From: Luteirhabdus salina
GTDB lineage: Bacteria; Bacteroidota; Bacteroidia; Flavobacteriales; Flavobacteriaceae
Length of the DNA: 64,000 bases
Reading direction: 5' to 3'
Assembly: GCA_025384855.1 (NCBI GenBank)
Contig: JALAHT010000003.1
Coordinates: 248,001 to 312,000, forward strand
A program made the translations under genes and the position numbers. Under the pieces are notes generated by a model. It saw nothing but the letters and a program-made list of their open reading frames with translations. It searched no databases and was not told where the DNA came from. This document shows, piece by piece, positions 8,715-17,751 of this stretch. The stretch's first letter is position 1. Every line of letters begins with the position of its first letter.

Positions 8715-8744
8715 AAAGAGGCTTCAAATTGAAGCCTCTTTTTT
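8715..8744. terminator. intrinsic terminator between convergent genes
   Basis: Perfect stem AAAGAGGCTTC/GAAGCCTCTTT with a 5-base loop and a T-run on the plus strand. The A-run before the stem lets it serve both converging genes. Confidence 0.85.
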
Positions 8745-8763
8745 GTTAGTGTTTCACTGAATT

Positions 8764-9312
8764 CTAGGCATGTTGTAATTCATGCTTTCCTTCTTTGATT
8801 TCCTCAATCAACTTATCGTTGAAAGCGGGTAAATCGTTTGGATTTCTACTAGTTACGAATCCTTCGTCTACTACGACTTCTTCGTCGACCCAATTCGCTC
8901 CCGCATTTACTAGATCGTCTTTGATAGAGCTGAAAGAAGTCAATTTTCTTCCTTTCACCACATCTGCAGAAATCAATACTTGCGGTCCATGGCAGATAGC
9001 CGCGACTGGCTTATGAGCCTTAAAGAAATCGCGCACAAATACAAGCGCATTTTCATTTCTACGAAGCTTATCCGGATTAATTACGCCTCCAGGTAAGACT
9101 AAGGCATTATATTGGTCGGCTGATACTTCGTCAATTGTTTTGTCAACATTGTATTCATTCGACCAGTTTCCATCGGCCCAAGCTTTGATGGATCCAGAAT
9201 CTTCACTAACGATATCGACAGTAAAGCCTTCCTTTTCCATCGCTTCTTTTGGTGATTTCAATTCCGATTCTTCAAATCCATTTGTTGCTAATATTGCAAT
9301 TTTCTTTTCCAT
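8764..9312 (-). CDS. DJ-1/PfpI family protein
   Basis: This 182-aa cytosolic protein belongs to the type 1 glutamine-amidotransferase-like DJ-1/PfpI superfamily. It has the family Glu (Glu15 in NGFEESEL), the strand LVLPGGVINPD and the nucleophile elbow AAICHGPQ with Cys107 and His108. Members include stress proteins, proteases and deglycase-like enzymes, and the exact substrate cannot be read from sequence. It is a single gene, convergent with the acidic-protein gene. Confidence 0.88.
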   Translation of the reverse strand: MEKKIAILATNGFEESELKSPKEAMEKEGFTVDIVSEDSGSIKAWADGNWSNEYNVDKTIDEVSADQYNALVLPGGVINPDKLRRNENALVFVRDFFKAHKPVAAICHGPQVLISADVVKGRKLTSFSSIKDDLVNAGANWVDEEVVVDEGFVTSRNPNDLPAFNDKLIEEIKEGKHELQHA

Positions 9313-9431
9313 AATGTTCGGTATTTTATTTTTTTTTAATTTTAATTCAACACTAATATACCGCTGAAACCCACGTACAACAAGTTTTGCGTACTAAGGT
9401 TATATTAAACTGTGTTAAGGATTGTGAATGA

Positions 9432-10382
9432 TTATTTCTGTTGAAGGGTTTCCGACTTTTTTCGCTTCTCCTCGACCTTTTCCTTATAGGCCCGTAGTTC
9501 TTTAATCTCCTCTTCATAACTAATTGTAGCATCATCAGAAGGCTCTACCTTCACATCATTAAGCAACGCCCATTGTACCGTTAGTTCGGCCCCGAAAAAC
9601 ATGATGAGACATGTATAGTAAACCCATAGCAAGATCAACACTACACTTCCGGCAGCGCCGTATACCGAGGCTGGATCTGAGGTAGCAAAATAAAACCCAA
9701 TGATATATTTGGCGGCCAAGAAAAGTAAGGTTGTAAAGAAGGCTCCCAATAACGTGGTTTTCCATCGAATCTTCACATCGGGAAGAAAGGTGAAAAGTGC
9801 CGCGAATAAACCGGTGATGAAGAATTGGGATAGTAAGAAATTGATGACCTCAATGATCCCGGAAGATATTTCACCCTGACGAGCGCCAAGCCAATCACTT
9901 AAACTGGAAATAGCGGTGGAAATAAGCAAGGATATTAGCAATAAAAGTCCGATTGCAAGAATCACCCCCAAAGAAACGGCACGTCGCTTTAAAAGGCCTT
10001 TAATGCCTATTTCTTTGGCGCGTACGTTCCAGATGTCATTCAATGCCTTTTGAAGTTGAAAAAAGACTCCCGTCGCGGCAAATAACAGCATTCCCAAACC
10101 AATCACGAGCGTCCAAGCCGAGGAATTTTCCAGGGCCGCATTGGCAATCATATTCTGAAGCGCTTGAGCAGCACCTTCCCCTATCATCGATCCGAATTCC
10201 GAAACGATACGTCCCTGAACCGCATCCCTGCCAAAGAAAATTCCCGCTACGTATACTGTAATAAGTAAAAGCGATGGCAACGAAAACAGTGCATAATATG
10301 CAATTACGGCACTTTTCGACCAAGGGTCATTACTGTCCCAACTCTGATAGGTATTTTTTAATAAGCGCCATGCTTTCTTCAT
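9432..10382 (-). CDS. YihY/BrkB-type inner-membrane protein
   Basis: The 316-aa protein contains about six transmembrane helices: around YYALFSLPSLLLITVYVAGIF, ALVIGLGMLLFAATGVF, ILAIGLLLLISLLIS, FITGLFAALFTFLP, LGAFFTTLLFLAAKY and VVLILLWVYYTCLIMFFGAE. A charged cytoplasmic tail with KEKVEEKRKK follows. The family motifs FFQLQKALNDIWNV and SVYGAAGSVV are clear. The function is poorly known; it was once misnamed ribonuclease BN. It is separated from the Lrp gene by a terminator. Confidence 0.88.
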   Translation of the reverse strand: MKKAWRLLKNTYQSWDSNDPWSKSAVIAYYALFSLPSLLLITVYVAGIFFGRDAVQGRIVSEFGSMIGEGAAQALQNMIANAALENSSAWTLVIGLGMLLFAATGVFFQLQKALNDIWNVRAKEIGIKGLLKRRAVSLGVILAIGLLLLISLLISTAISSLSDWLGARQGEISSGIIEVINFLLSQFFITGLFAALFTFLPDVKIRWKTTLLGAFFTTLLFLAAKYIIGFYFATSDPASVYGAAGSVVLILLWVYYTCLIMFFGAELTVQWALLNDVKVEPSDDATISYEEEIKELRAYKEKVEEKRKKSETLQQK

Positions 10383-10403
10383 AGGAGAATTTTCGCCTAT
10401 GTA

Positions 10404-10442
10404 TAAAAATAAAGAAACCCCTTGCGTAGTCGCAAAGGGTTT
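10404..10442 (-). terminator. intrinsic terminator after the Lrp-type gene
   Basis: Inverted repeat AAACCCCTTGCG/CGCAAAGGGTTT with one mismatch and a 4-base loop (10415-10442). On the minus strand it is followed by a U-rich tract (complement of 10404-10414), so it ends the transcript that contains the Lrp gene before the BrkB gene. Confidence 0.75.
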
Positions 10443-10464
10443 GCTGTTAAATAAATGGTAATCC

Positions 10465-10947
10465 TTATTTGATATTCTGGAAGATAGAATGCATCAAGCG
10501 TTTTTTGTCGTTTAAGCTTTCTTCAAGGGAAATCATCGTCTCGGTCCTCGTAACACCTTCAATATCGTCGATGTTATAAATAATTTCCTTGGCGTGACTT
10601 GTATCTCGGGCACGAATCTTACAGAAAATATTGAACTTTCCGGTGGTTACATGCGCAACGGTAACGAAAGGAATATCACTGATTCGTTCCAGCACAAACT
10701 GGGTCTGGGATGTTTTCTGAAGAAAAACGCCGACATATGCAATGAAGGAATAACCTAGTTTTTCGTAGTCCAATCGAAGGGAAGAACCGATAATGATTCC
10801 GGCTTCTTCCATTTTCTTTACGCGAACGTGAACTGTACCTGCCGAAATATCAAGCTTTTTGGCGATATCGGTGAAAGGAGTTCGGGTATTTTCGATCAAC
10901 ATGTCGAGAATTTGATGATCGGTATCGTCTAATTTAAATTTTGGCAT
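10465..10947 (-). CDS. Lrp/AsnC family transcriptional regulator
   Basis: The 160-aa regulator has an N-terminal winged HTH (LDDTDHQILDMLIENTRTPFTDIAKKLDISAGTVHVRVKKME written in parts; residues about 5-50). An AsnC ligand-binding domain (RAM) with VGVFLQK, VTTGKFNIFCKIRARD and EGVTRTETMISLEES follows. Such proteins form octamers and respond to amino acids. It sits 64 bases downstream of the M14 carboxypeptidase-like gene on the same strand and may be co-transcribed with it. The nearby ald is a common Lrp-family target in bacteria, but nothing here proves that link. Confidence 0.92.
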   Translation of the reverse strand: MPKFKLDDTDHQILDMLIENTRTPFTDIAKKLDISAGTVHVRVKKMEEAGIIIGSSLRLDYEKLGYSFIAYVGVFLQKTSQTQFVLERISDIPFVTVAHVTTGKFNIFCKIRARDTSHAKEIIYNIDDIEGVTRTETMISLEESLNDKKRLMHSIFQNIK

Positions 10948-11011
10948 TGTATGAGGTTTAAGCTGTCTGTTTATACAACGGCAAAAGTACTATATATTGT
11001 AAAAGCCTATA

Positions 11012-12172
11012 TTAATTTTTTAATAAATCTTCAGTGAAATCGATGCCATTGCGCTGTATCGATTTAATTTCCACACCGATATCGATAATTTTGTGCGAAT
11101 TTATCAACAATTCTTCTCCAACTACATCGATTTCGTTGTGACTGAAAAGTGCTAGTTCCTTCCCTATTTTTTCTATTTTTGGTGTGAAGAGGATTGTGTT
11201 ATCCTTCAATATTTCTTCATATTGAATTCCAATATCGACCAGCGATTTTTCCTTCCCGAAGCGCGCATTGCGAATGATGATATCCAAAAAACTTTTTTTG
11301 TTCTCAGGAATTGCAAAATAGCGTGAAGTATCGCAAGTCTTGACTTCAACCTTATCATCAAGTAACCCAAAAAAGCTTAGGTAACTCAGGAAGATAAGTT
11401 CCCGTGTTTTCTCGCGTTGGTAATCGCCGGGGTAATGCCCTGCCTCAAACAATATTGTAGGCGTATCGGTTTGTTGAAAGGTGTCGCCAACACAGTTTAA
11501 GTTGAAATCGTCGTCATAACGCCCTACCTGATTTGGAATGAAGCCCTGCAACATATCATACATTTTTACAATCTTGGCCATAGCTTGCTTTCGAGCAGGC
11601 GTAATCGATTTTTCTTTATTGGCCGAAGGCGCCAGAAAGGTAATAACGGCGGAATTGCCTTTTTCCAGACCATAAATACTACGCTGGTCATGTAAATTTA
11701 AACACCAATCTGGCTGGAAGCTTTCAAAGACTTTTCGAAGCACTCGGCTTTCTTTCTGACTTAGGTCCTGCGCATCACGATTTAAATCGACGCCATTGGC
11801 ATTTTCACGAGTATACTGCACTGCACCGTCCGGATTTAGCATTGGAATACAGCAAAAGGTAAACTCCTTTTTAAATCGAACCGCTTCTTCTTCGTACGCA
11901 CCTGGATGTTGTAAGAAATTCAAGAAATCCATTAACGCTTTAGTCGTGGTACTTTCGTTACCGTGCATTTGCGACCAGGCTAAAACCTTTATGGGACCTT
12001 CCCCAATCTTCACCATAGGAATCTGTTGGCCATTTTCCGATGCTCCAGGATACGATATATGGAAATCAGAATTCAATTCATCTAAAGCATCACGAACCAT
12101 ATTTAAGGTTATATAACGTCCGCGTAATTTAGTTTCAAAGGTAGATCGGTATACAGATAGTAAGGCTTCCAA
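11012..12172 (-). CDS. M14-family zinc carboxypeptidase-like protein
   Basis: The 386-aa protein has the M14 zinc site: His70 and Glu73 in QMHGNES, His161 in NLHD. It also has the substrate segments MLNPDGAVQYTRENANGVDLNRD and a candidate catalytic Glu243 in ILFEAGHYPGD. All catalytic elements are therefore present. There is no signal peptide, which suggests a cytosolic role, for example on peptidoglycan peptides or acylated amino acids, rather than a secreted digestive enzyme. The last ~110 residues form an extra domain. It precedes the Lrp gene on the same strand. Confidence 0.85.
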   Translation of the reverse strand: MEALLSVYRSTFETKLRGRYITLNMVRDALDELNSDFHISYPGASENGQQIPMVKIGEGPIKVLAWSQMHGNESTTTKALMDFLNFLQHPGAYEEEAVRFKKEFTFCCIPMLNPDGAVQYTRENANGVDLNRDAQDLSQKESRVLRKVFESFQPDWCLNLHDQRSIYGLEKGNSAVITFLAPSANKEKSITPARKQAMAKIVKMYDMLQGFIPNQVGRYDDDFNLNCVGDTFQQTDTPTILFEAGHYPGDYQREKTRELIFLSYLSFFGLLDDKVEVKTCDTSRYFAIPENKKSFLDIIIRNARFGKEKSLVDIGIQYEEILKDNTILFTPKIEKIGKELALFSHNEIDVVGEELLINSHKIIDIGVEIKSIQRNGIDFTEDLLKN

Positions 12173-12396
12173 AAGTTTTTGTTTACAAAGCTAAACAGAT
12201 TAATGTTTACAAATGTACACAGGTAAAATTGTTGATTTAGATACATCAGTAAACAGTTTGTAGTGGGTTAAATGACGGCACGTACCTGTAGACTTTCAAA
12301 TAATATTATATGATATCAAATAATTATTTATCAGTTAGTTAAAGTATTTATTTAAAGTTATTATTTAATATAATTTAATCGGTATTCGACTTAAAA

Positions 12397-12427
12397 TTGT
12401 TACTTTCTATTCGATTTGTTACATTTG
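12397..12427 (+). promoter_or_regulatory. Bacteroidetes-type promoter for the XRE regulator
   Basis: TTG at 12397-12399 and TACATTTG at 12420-12427 are separated by 20 bases, a near-consensus layout, 31 bases before the ATG at 12459. The preceding 220 bases (12173-12396) are very AT-rich and hold no ORF or hairpin I can support. Confidence 0.6.
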
Positions 12428-12458
12428 TAAAGCAACTTTAGGAAATTTACGTGTTACA

Positions 12459-12869
12459 ATGGTAAACAGTAAGGAATTCGCGAAAAGGCTTGAGAAAATC
12501 TTCGAGCATTATGGTCTTTCGGCAACTGCTTTTGCCGAGCGGATCGACTTTAATAGATCGACTATCTCCCATATCCTATCGGGGCGAAATAAGCCTAGTT
12601 TGGAATTTGTGATGAAAGTCGTTCATGAATTTCCTGAAGTGGAATTGTATTGGTTGTTGAATGGTAAAGGTTCTTTCCCGATCGATACTGAAGAAAAAAC
12701 GGAACTATCCCCTACTAAACCAACACAGGAAAGAATGCCGGAATCCACAAATGTACAGCAATCACTTTCTGAAGCTCAAGTGGAAGCATTTACACCTTCA
12801 ACTTCTAAGGAAATCGATCAAATTATTCTGCTGTATAAAGATGGTAGCTTTAAGGTGTATAAAAAATGA
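12459..12869 (+). CDS. XRE-type helix-turn-helix protein
   Basis: The first ~70 of 136 residues form a Cro/CI-type HTH: LSATAFAERIDFNRSTISHILSGRNKPSLEF with conserved tail LYWLLNGKGSFP. A Pro/Gln/Ser-rich linker follows, then a short conserved C-terminal patch, KEIDQIILLYKDGSFKVYKK. The repressor target is unknown; autoregulation is plausible. It has its own promoter and is divergent from the carboxypeptidase-like gene. Similar stand-alone regulators are widespread in flavobacteria. Confidence 0.87.
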   Translation: MVNSKEFAKRLEKIFEHYGLSATAFAERIDFNRSTISHILSGRNKPSLEFVMKVVHEFPEVELYWLLNGKGSFPIDTEEKTELSPTKPTQERMPESTNVQQSLSEAQVEAFTPSTSKEIDQIILLYKDGSFKVYKK

Positions 12870-12906
12870 GCATTTCTTCTAAAAAATGCTGAAATTCGCA
12901 CTTATA

Positions 12907-13317
12907 ATGAAATTGCGATTCACTTTATTTTGCATACTATCTCTTCTAATTGATGGCTGTTATAGTCCTGAGCGTAACTGTGTTGATTTTAAAACCGGCG
13001 CTTTCGAGTTTGAGGCATTGGTAGGAACTGAAGTTGAAACCACGACCTTTGTACGTAACGATTCCATAGAAATTGACTATTTTAGAGGAAAAAGTGATAC
13101 GTCTTCGATTCGCTGGATAAACGATTGCGAGTATATCGTTCAAAAAATCAATCCGAAGAGCATGGCCGAAGAAAAGGCTATTCATATGAAGATTTTAACC
13201 ACTGATGGAAATACCTATACGTTTGAATATAACGTCGTGGGTGAAGATCGAAAAGAACGCGGAAAAGCAGTGAAAGTAAGCAGCGACCCCATAAAACCTA
13301 ACAAAACAACCAACTAG
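12907..13317 (+). CDS. putative small lipoprotein or secreted protein
   Basis: The 136-aa product has a hydrophobic signal (MKLRFTLFCILSLLIDGC) with a Cys in lipobox position, although Asp at -2 makes the lipobox imperfect. The mature domain has the pattern NCVDFKTGAFEFEALVGTEVETTTFVRN... ETNDCEY-like segments typical of a flavobacterial family sometimes mislabelled topoisomerase IV. I cannot give a function. The ATG at 12907 is preferred to that at 12886 because it starts the signal peptide. terC begins 8 bases after the stop. Confidence 0.75.
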   Translation: MKLRFTLFCILSLLIDGCYSPERNCVDFKTGAFEFEALVGTEVETTTFVRNDSIEIDYFRGKSDTSSIRWINDCEYIVQKINPKSMAEEKAIHMKILTTDGNTYTFEYNVVGEDRKERGKAVKVSSDPIKPNKTTN

Positions 13318-13325
13318 AAACTTGT

Positions 13326-14171
13326 ATGTTCGATATTTTGACCTCTCCAGATGCGCTCATGGCGCTGTTGACCCTTACCATTCTTGAAATTGTTCTCGGT
13401 ATCGATAATATTATCTTTATATCATTAGCAGCGAGTAAGCTTAAAAAGCAACATCAAAAGAAAGCAACCAACATTGGCCTCTTTATGGCAATGATCATTA
13501 GGGTTATTCTATTGTTCGGTATTTCTTGGTTAGTGGCTATGGAAGCTCCGTTCTGGCATATCAATCTTTCTTGGATCAAAGCAGGTGTTTCCGGACAAGG
13601 GATTATTCTTTTTGTGGGAGGACTCTTCCTACTGTATAAAAGTACCACCGAAATTCATGAAAAGGTTGAAGACAAGGGCCATGACGAACGCGAGGTGAAG
13701 AAGGCTCGTGCAACCACCCTTACGAAGGCTATTGTTCAAATATGTTTGATAAACGTGGTTTTCTCCTTCGATTCGATTCTGACAGCAGTTGGAATGACAA
13801 ACGGAATAGGAAACTCAGCCAACGATGCCTTGATCATAATGGTTATTGCCGTAGTAGCCTCCATTTTGATTATGATGATTTTTGCGAATCCTGTCGGTCG
13901 ATTTGTAAACAAACATCCTACTGTTCAGTTATTGGGCTTGGCGTTCTTGATCTTAATCGGCTTTATGCTTATTGCTGAAGGGGCACACCTGTCGCATTTA
14001 GTAGTATTCGGTAATGAAGTAGGCGTTATTCCGAAAGGCTATTTGTACTTTACGATTGCGTTCTCCTTATTTATCGAATTCATCAACATGAAATATCGTC
14101 AAAAAACTTCCGACATCGTTTCGACGATTCCGGATGAAGAGATTGAACAAAAACACGACAAGCCGCTATGA
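13326..14171 (+). CDS. TerC family integral membrane protein
   Basis: The 281-aa protein has about seven hydrophobic segments and the two TerC hallmark acidic motifs, ILEIVLGIDNIIFI at about residues 19-32 and VVFSFDSILTAVGMT in the second half. TerC/Alx proteins are linked to Mn2+ export and envelope metal homeostasis; in tellurite operons they cooperate with TerB. The gene overlaps the next one by four bases (ATGA), so the two are probably translated together. Confidence 0.9.
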   Translation: MFDILTSPDALMALLTLTILEIVLGIDNIIFISLAASKLKKQHQKKATNIGLFMAMIIRVILLFGISWLVAMEAPFWHINLSWIKAGVSGQGIILFVGGLFLLYKSTTEIHEKVEDKGHDEREVKKARATTLTKAIVQICLINVVFSFDSILTAVGMTNGIGNSANDALIIMVIAVVASILIMMIFANPVGRFVNKHPTVQLLGLAFLILIGFMLIAEGAHLSHLVVFGNEVGVIPKGYLYFTIAFSLFIEFINMKYRQKTSDIVSTIPDEEIEQKHDKPL

Positions 14172-14515
14172 GTGATTACAGTACCCATTGGACCAAAAAC
14201 GATTTAAGCGCTTACTTGCTATTATATTGTGCGCATGCCGATTTTATTGAAACTTCCGAGGAATTGGAAATGGTAAAGTCGAAGGTGAATCGAAATGAAT
14301 ACGAACGAATTCATAGGGAATTTGAAGCCGATAACGACTTTCAGAGTATTCAAAAAATTCAGCATACCGTTCATCGCCTTAACCTTTCGAATGAACAAAT
14401 AGAAGAAATGGTAGCCGAAATGAAGGATTTGTTCTTTGCCGATGGTCATTTTGAAGCAGCGGAACAAGCCGTTTTCGTTGGATTACGGCATATTCTTAAA
14501 AACGAAGAGGAATAA
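14168..14515 (+). CDS. TerB-like helical protein
   Basis: The protein is all-helical, 115 aa. The segments LSAYLLLYCAHADFIETSEELEMVKSKV and FFADGHFEAAEQAVFVGLRHIL look like the repeated acidic helices of the TerB tellurite-resistance fold. The four-base overlap with terC supports a shared function in metal or membrane stress. Classical TerB motifs are weak, so the family call is by fold pattern and neighbourhood. Its stop lies only 2 bases from the end of the convergent mscL. Confidence 0.6.
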   Translation: MSDYSTHWTKNDLSAYLLLYCAHADFIETSEELEMVKSKVNRNEYERIHREFEADNDFQSIQKIQHTVHRLNLSNEQIEEMVAEMKDLFFADGHFEAAEQAVFVGLRHILKNEEE

Positions 14516-14517
14516 TA

Positions 14518-14946
14518 CTACTGTCTGTTTTTGAGCATGCTGTTTTGCTCTTCCATCAAGCGCTCGATATTTGAAAGCAGTTCGATATCCTTTGGGGTTT
14601 CGACGGTTTTGTTTTTTGGATCCTCGGCCTTGCGTTTATAGCGGTTAATTACCTTTATCACCACGAAAATTGTAAAGGCAATCACGAGGAAATCGACCAT
14701 TACTTCAAGTAATTCTCCATATCCTATTGCTACCTCCGAATTTGTTTCCGTAGCTTCTTTTAGAACATACTTTCGTTCCGCCAAATTAACATCATCGGTC
14801 ATCAGGGAAAGTGGTGGCATGACTACCTTTTTCACCAAGGTATTCACTACATTATTGAAGGCGGTTCCTATAATGATACCTACCGCCATATCGATCATGT
14901 TTCCCTTGACCGCAAAACTCTTAAATTCTTGAATTAATCCTGCCAT
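14518..14946 (-). CDS. mscL: large-conductance mechanosensitive channel MscL
   Basis: MscL is the homopentameric inner-membrane emergency valve opened by hypo-osmotic shock. The 142-aa protein has the N-terminal amphipathic start MAGLIQEFKSFAVKGN, TM1 with MAVGIIIGTAFNNVVNTLV, a periplasmic loop, TM2 around LEVMVDFLVIAFTIFVVIKV, and a charged C-terminal helix with NIERLMEEQN. It is the third gene of a parE-parC-mscL string, 50 bases after parC. Its start codon lies inside a perfect inverted repeat (14943-14964), which suggests control of translation. Confidence 0.95.
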   Translation of the reverse strand: MAGLIQEFKSFAVKGNMIDMAVGIIIGTAFNNVVNTLVKKVVMPPLSLMTDDVNLAERKYVLKEATETNSEVAIGYGELLEVMVDFLVIAFTIFVVIKVINRYKRKAEDPKNKTVETPKDIELLSNIERLMEEQNSMLKNRQ

Positions 14947-14987
14947 GTAATACTCATTACATGGTGACTGAGGCTCTCGAAGTCACC
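14943..14987 (-). promoter_or_regulatory. paired hairpins covering the mscL start codon
   Basis: On the minus-strand mRNA a first stem GGTGACT/AGTCACC (14987-14981 with 14969-14963, extended by three inner pairs) is followed by a perfect 9-bp stem CCATGTAAT/ATTACATGG with a 4-base loop. The 3' arm of the second contains the mscL ATG (14946-14944), so folding hides the start codon. The two stems share two bases (14963-14964) and thus compete slightly. No U-run follows the first stem, so it is a poor terminator for parC. Confidence 0.55.
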
Positions 14988-14996
14988 ACTTACTTA

Positions 14997-17717
14997 TTAA
15001 AATAAACTTGTTTGTCCCTCACCACCGGATGCTTCACCACCGGTATCGTCATCAGAACTGTTTTGAATTGCATCATCATCAGTATCGGAGGCTTCGTTGT
15101 CTTCTTCTGAAGAAAGATCCTCTTCATCTACCACATCCATATCCTCAGCATTCTTTTCTTCTGGCGGCTCATAAGGAAGCGATGCCAAGGCGTTGATTTC
15201 CAAAACCTTTTCTTTTGTCAATTGATTTCCCATTGCCGTGATGCCTTTCACTGCTATAAACTCTTCAAGGTTAACCTCCAGGTTCTCTTCACGTTCCTTC
15301 CCGCGTTTCTTTACGAATACCACTTCGGCTACGGGACGATAATCGGTGAAGATGCGCTCCAGATAAGAATCGGAATGATCGGTAATAATCAACTCCTCCT
15401 TGTCTGGATTTTCAATCAGGAATCGTTTCACATAAAACAATTCCTTTTCACCTTCCCAATAAATGGCCGAAAGCGGTTTTTTAGGCTCCCATTTTTCTAG
15501 AATGATAATGTCATCATCAAAACGAAGCGTCATTTCCGGAACTACCGTCTTCACGGTTCCATCTTGCTTCACAATGAGCAAGCGGTCTTCACTTCTAAAT
15601 TCACCCAACAATTCACCTCTACCATCTAGATTCAGGCGCTGTACGGTCTCATCGAACCATATTTTCCGTGGTTTTAGGGTAGAAAGACCTTTTTCCTTTA
15701 ATTCGACGCGCTTTACAGGATGCTTGGTGACGATATTTCCTTTGGCACCTCTCCCCTTCACCATTTGATCGGCAAAATCGAGGTCGAATTTCAATTTCTT
15801 AATATTTCCTTTTTGTCGCAATAACACTGTTACGACTTCGGCTTCACCGTTTGGATTCGCCGTAAAATACAATACTTTGCTTCCTTTTGCATCCTTCGTA
15901 AGACTATACTCGCGGTCGCGGGTAATAGAGGTCACTGCAAAACGCTTCACATAGGTCGGTCCGCTCTTTCCGAAGCGATAGATCATATTGTAAATCGTGC
16001 GCTTGTCTTTCTTTTTAAAGACCGCTACATGGATAATACCTTTACCGATAAAGGTTTTACTGTCGACTTTGGTAACCATCATGGTGCCGTCTTCCGTGAA
16101 CACAATAATATCATCGATATCACTACAATCGGTAACATACTCATCGCGACGCAAACTGGTTCCGATAAAGCCTTCCTCCCTATTTACATAGAGTTTGGTA
16201 TTTCGAATGACCACTTTGGTCGCTTCAATATCATCGAACACGCGAATTTCAGTTTTTCGCTCCTTCCCTGCCCCGTAATCCTTCTTCAACCTTTTGAAAT
16301 AGGCAATGGCATATTCAATCAGGTTTCCTAAATGATGCTTAATCTCTGCAATCTGATCCTCTAATGCTTCAATCTTTTGTTGAGCCTTGTCGATATCGAA
16401 TTTTGAAATACGCTTGATTCGAATTTCGGTCAATCGCACGATATCCTCTTCCGTTACCGCACGTTTCAAATGCTTGATGTGTGGTTTCAACCCTTTATCG
16501 ATCGCAGCGATCACGCCTTCCCAGGTTTCTTCCTCTTCAATATCGCGATAGATTCTATTTTCGATAAAGATGCGTTCCAGTGAAGCGAAGTGCCATTGGG
16601 CTTCAAGTTCATCGAGCCTGATCTCCAGTTCCTGTTTCAGCAAATCGACCGTACGATCGGTACTTCTGCGAAGCATTTCAGAAACACCAACAAAAAGCGG
16701 CTTGTTGTCTTCAATAACACAGCCTAATGGTGAAATAGAGGTTTCACAATTGGTGAAGGCATATAGCGCATCGATCGTCTTATCAGGTGAAATTCCGCTA
16801 GGAATATGTACCAATATTTCAACCTGAGCAGCTGTGTTATCTTCAATCTGCTTGATTTTTATCTTGCCTTTGTCATTCGCCTTAAGAATGGAATCAATTA
16901 ATGATGAAGTGGTCGTGCCAAAAGGAATTTCGTTGATAACAAGCGTATTCCGATCCTGTTGATTGATGCGGGCGCGACTTCGAATCTTACCCCCACGAAC
17001 GCCATCTTTGTAATCGGTAGCATCCATGATGCCACCCGTTGGGAAATCGGGTAGTAAGGTGAATCGCTTCCCTTTCAGATGCTTGACAGAGGCATCGATC
17101 AACTCTATGAAGTTATGGGGTAATACCTTGGTTGAAAGTCCCACGGCAATACCTTCCGCTCCCTGCGCCAACAATAGCGGGAACATGACGGGAAGGTTGA
17201 TCGGCTCTTTCTTTCGTCCGTCGTAACTCGCTTGCCATTCGGTAATTTTTGGATTGAAGACAACATCCAGTGCAAACTTGGAAAGTCTAGCCTCGATATA
17301 TCGTGAAGCTGCCGCACTATCGCCCGTAAGCACATTTCCCCAGTTTCCCTGAGTATCGATAAGTAAATCCTTTTGCCCCATCTGCACCATCGCATCGGCA
17401 ATACTGGCATCGCCGTGAGGATGGTATTGCATGGTATGACCAACGATGTTCGCAACTTTGTTGTAGCGTCCATCGTCCAAGTCTTTCATGGAGTGCATAA
17501 TACGACGCTGAACAGGCTTAAAACCGTCTTCGATTGCGGGAACGGCACGTTCTAGAATTACATAACTAGCATAATCCAAGAACCAGTCACGATACATACC
17601 CGTAACCTTGGTGATGGTTTCGCTGTTATCGGCATTTTCGACATCGCCACCCTCTTGGTTCTGGTGGTCGATATCCTCTGGATTTTGTTCTTCGTTATTA
17701 TCGAGTTCGTCACTCAT
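14997..17717 (-). CDS. parC: DNA topoisomerase IV subunit A
   Basis: Type IIA topoisomerase A subunit that cuts and rejoins DNA to decatenate chromosomes. In 906 aa, the winged-helix/catalytic core has RRIMHSMKDL, VGHTMQYHPHGD and the active-site Tyr140 in AAASRYIEARL. A coiled coil (about 440-480) and a C-terminal beta-propeller-like domain come next, then a long acidic Glu/Asp/Ser-rich tail of about 60 residues ending QTSLF. The strict GyrA box is absent, and the pairing with an adjacent 616-aa B subunit marks it as topoisomerase IV rather than gyrase. Confidence 0.93.
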   Translation of the reverse strand: MSDELDNNEEQNPEDIDHQNQEGGDVENADNSETITKVTGMYRDWFLDYASYVILERAVPAIEDGFKPVQRRIMHSMKDLDDGRYNKVANIVGHTMQYHPHGDASIADAMVQMGQKDLLIDTQGNWGNVLTGDSAAASRYIEARLSKFALDVVFNPKITEWQASYDGRKKEPINLPVMFPLLLAQGAEGIAVGLSTKVLPHNFIELIDASVKHLKGKRFTLLPDFPTGGIMDATDYKDGVRGGKIRSRARINQQDRNTLVINEIPFGTTTSSLIDSILKANDKGKIKIKQIEDNTAAQVEILVHIPSGISPDKTIDALYAFTNCETSISPLGCVIEDNKPLFVGVSEMLRRSTDRTVDLLKQELEIRLDELEAQWHFASLERIFIENRIYRDIEEEETWEGVIAAIDKGLKPHIKHLKRAVTEEDIVRLTEIRIKRISKFDIDKAQQKIEALEDQIAEIKHHLGNLIEYAIAYFKRLKKDYGAGKERKTEIRVFDDIEATKVVIRNTKLYVNREEGFIGTSLRRDEYVTDCSDIDDIIVFTEDGTMMVTKVDSKTFIGKGIIHVAVFKKKDKRTIYNMIYRFGKSGPTYVKRFAVTSITRDREYSLTKDAKGSKVLYFTANPNGEAEVVTVLLRQKGNIKKLKFDLDFADQMVKGRGAKGNIVTKHPVKRVELKEKGLSTLKPRKIWFDETVQRLNLDGRGELLGEFRSEDRLLIVKQDGTVKTVVPEMTLRFDDDIIILEKWEPKKPLSAIYWEGEKELFYVKRFLIENPDKEELIITDHSDSYLERIFTDYRPVAEVVFVKKRGKEREENLEVNLEEFIAVKGITAMGNQLTKEKVLEINALASLPYEPPEEKNAEDMDVVDEEDLSSEEDNEASDTDDDAIQNSSDDDTGGEASGGEGQTSLF

Positions 17718-17751
17718 AAGATGTATTGCGCAATATTAGTTCTAGGTTGAT

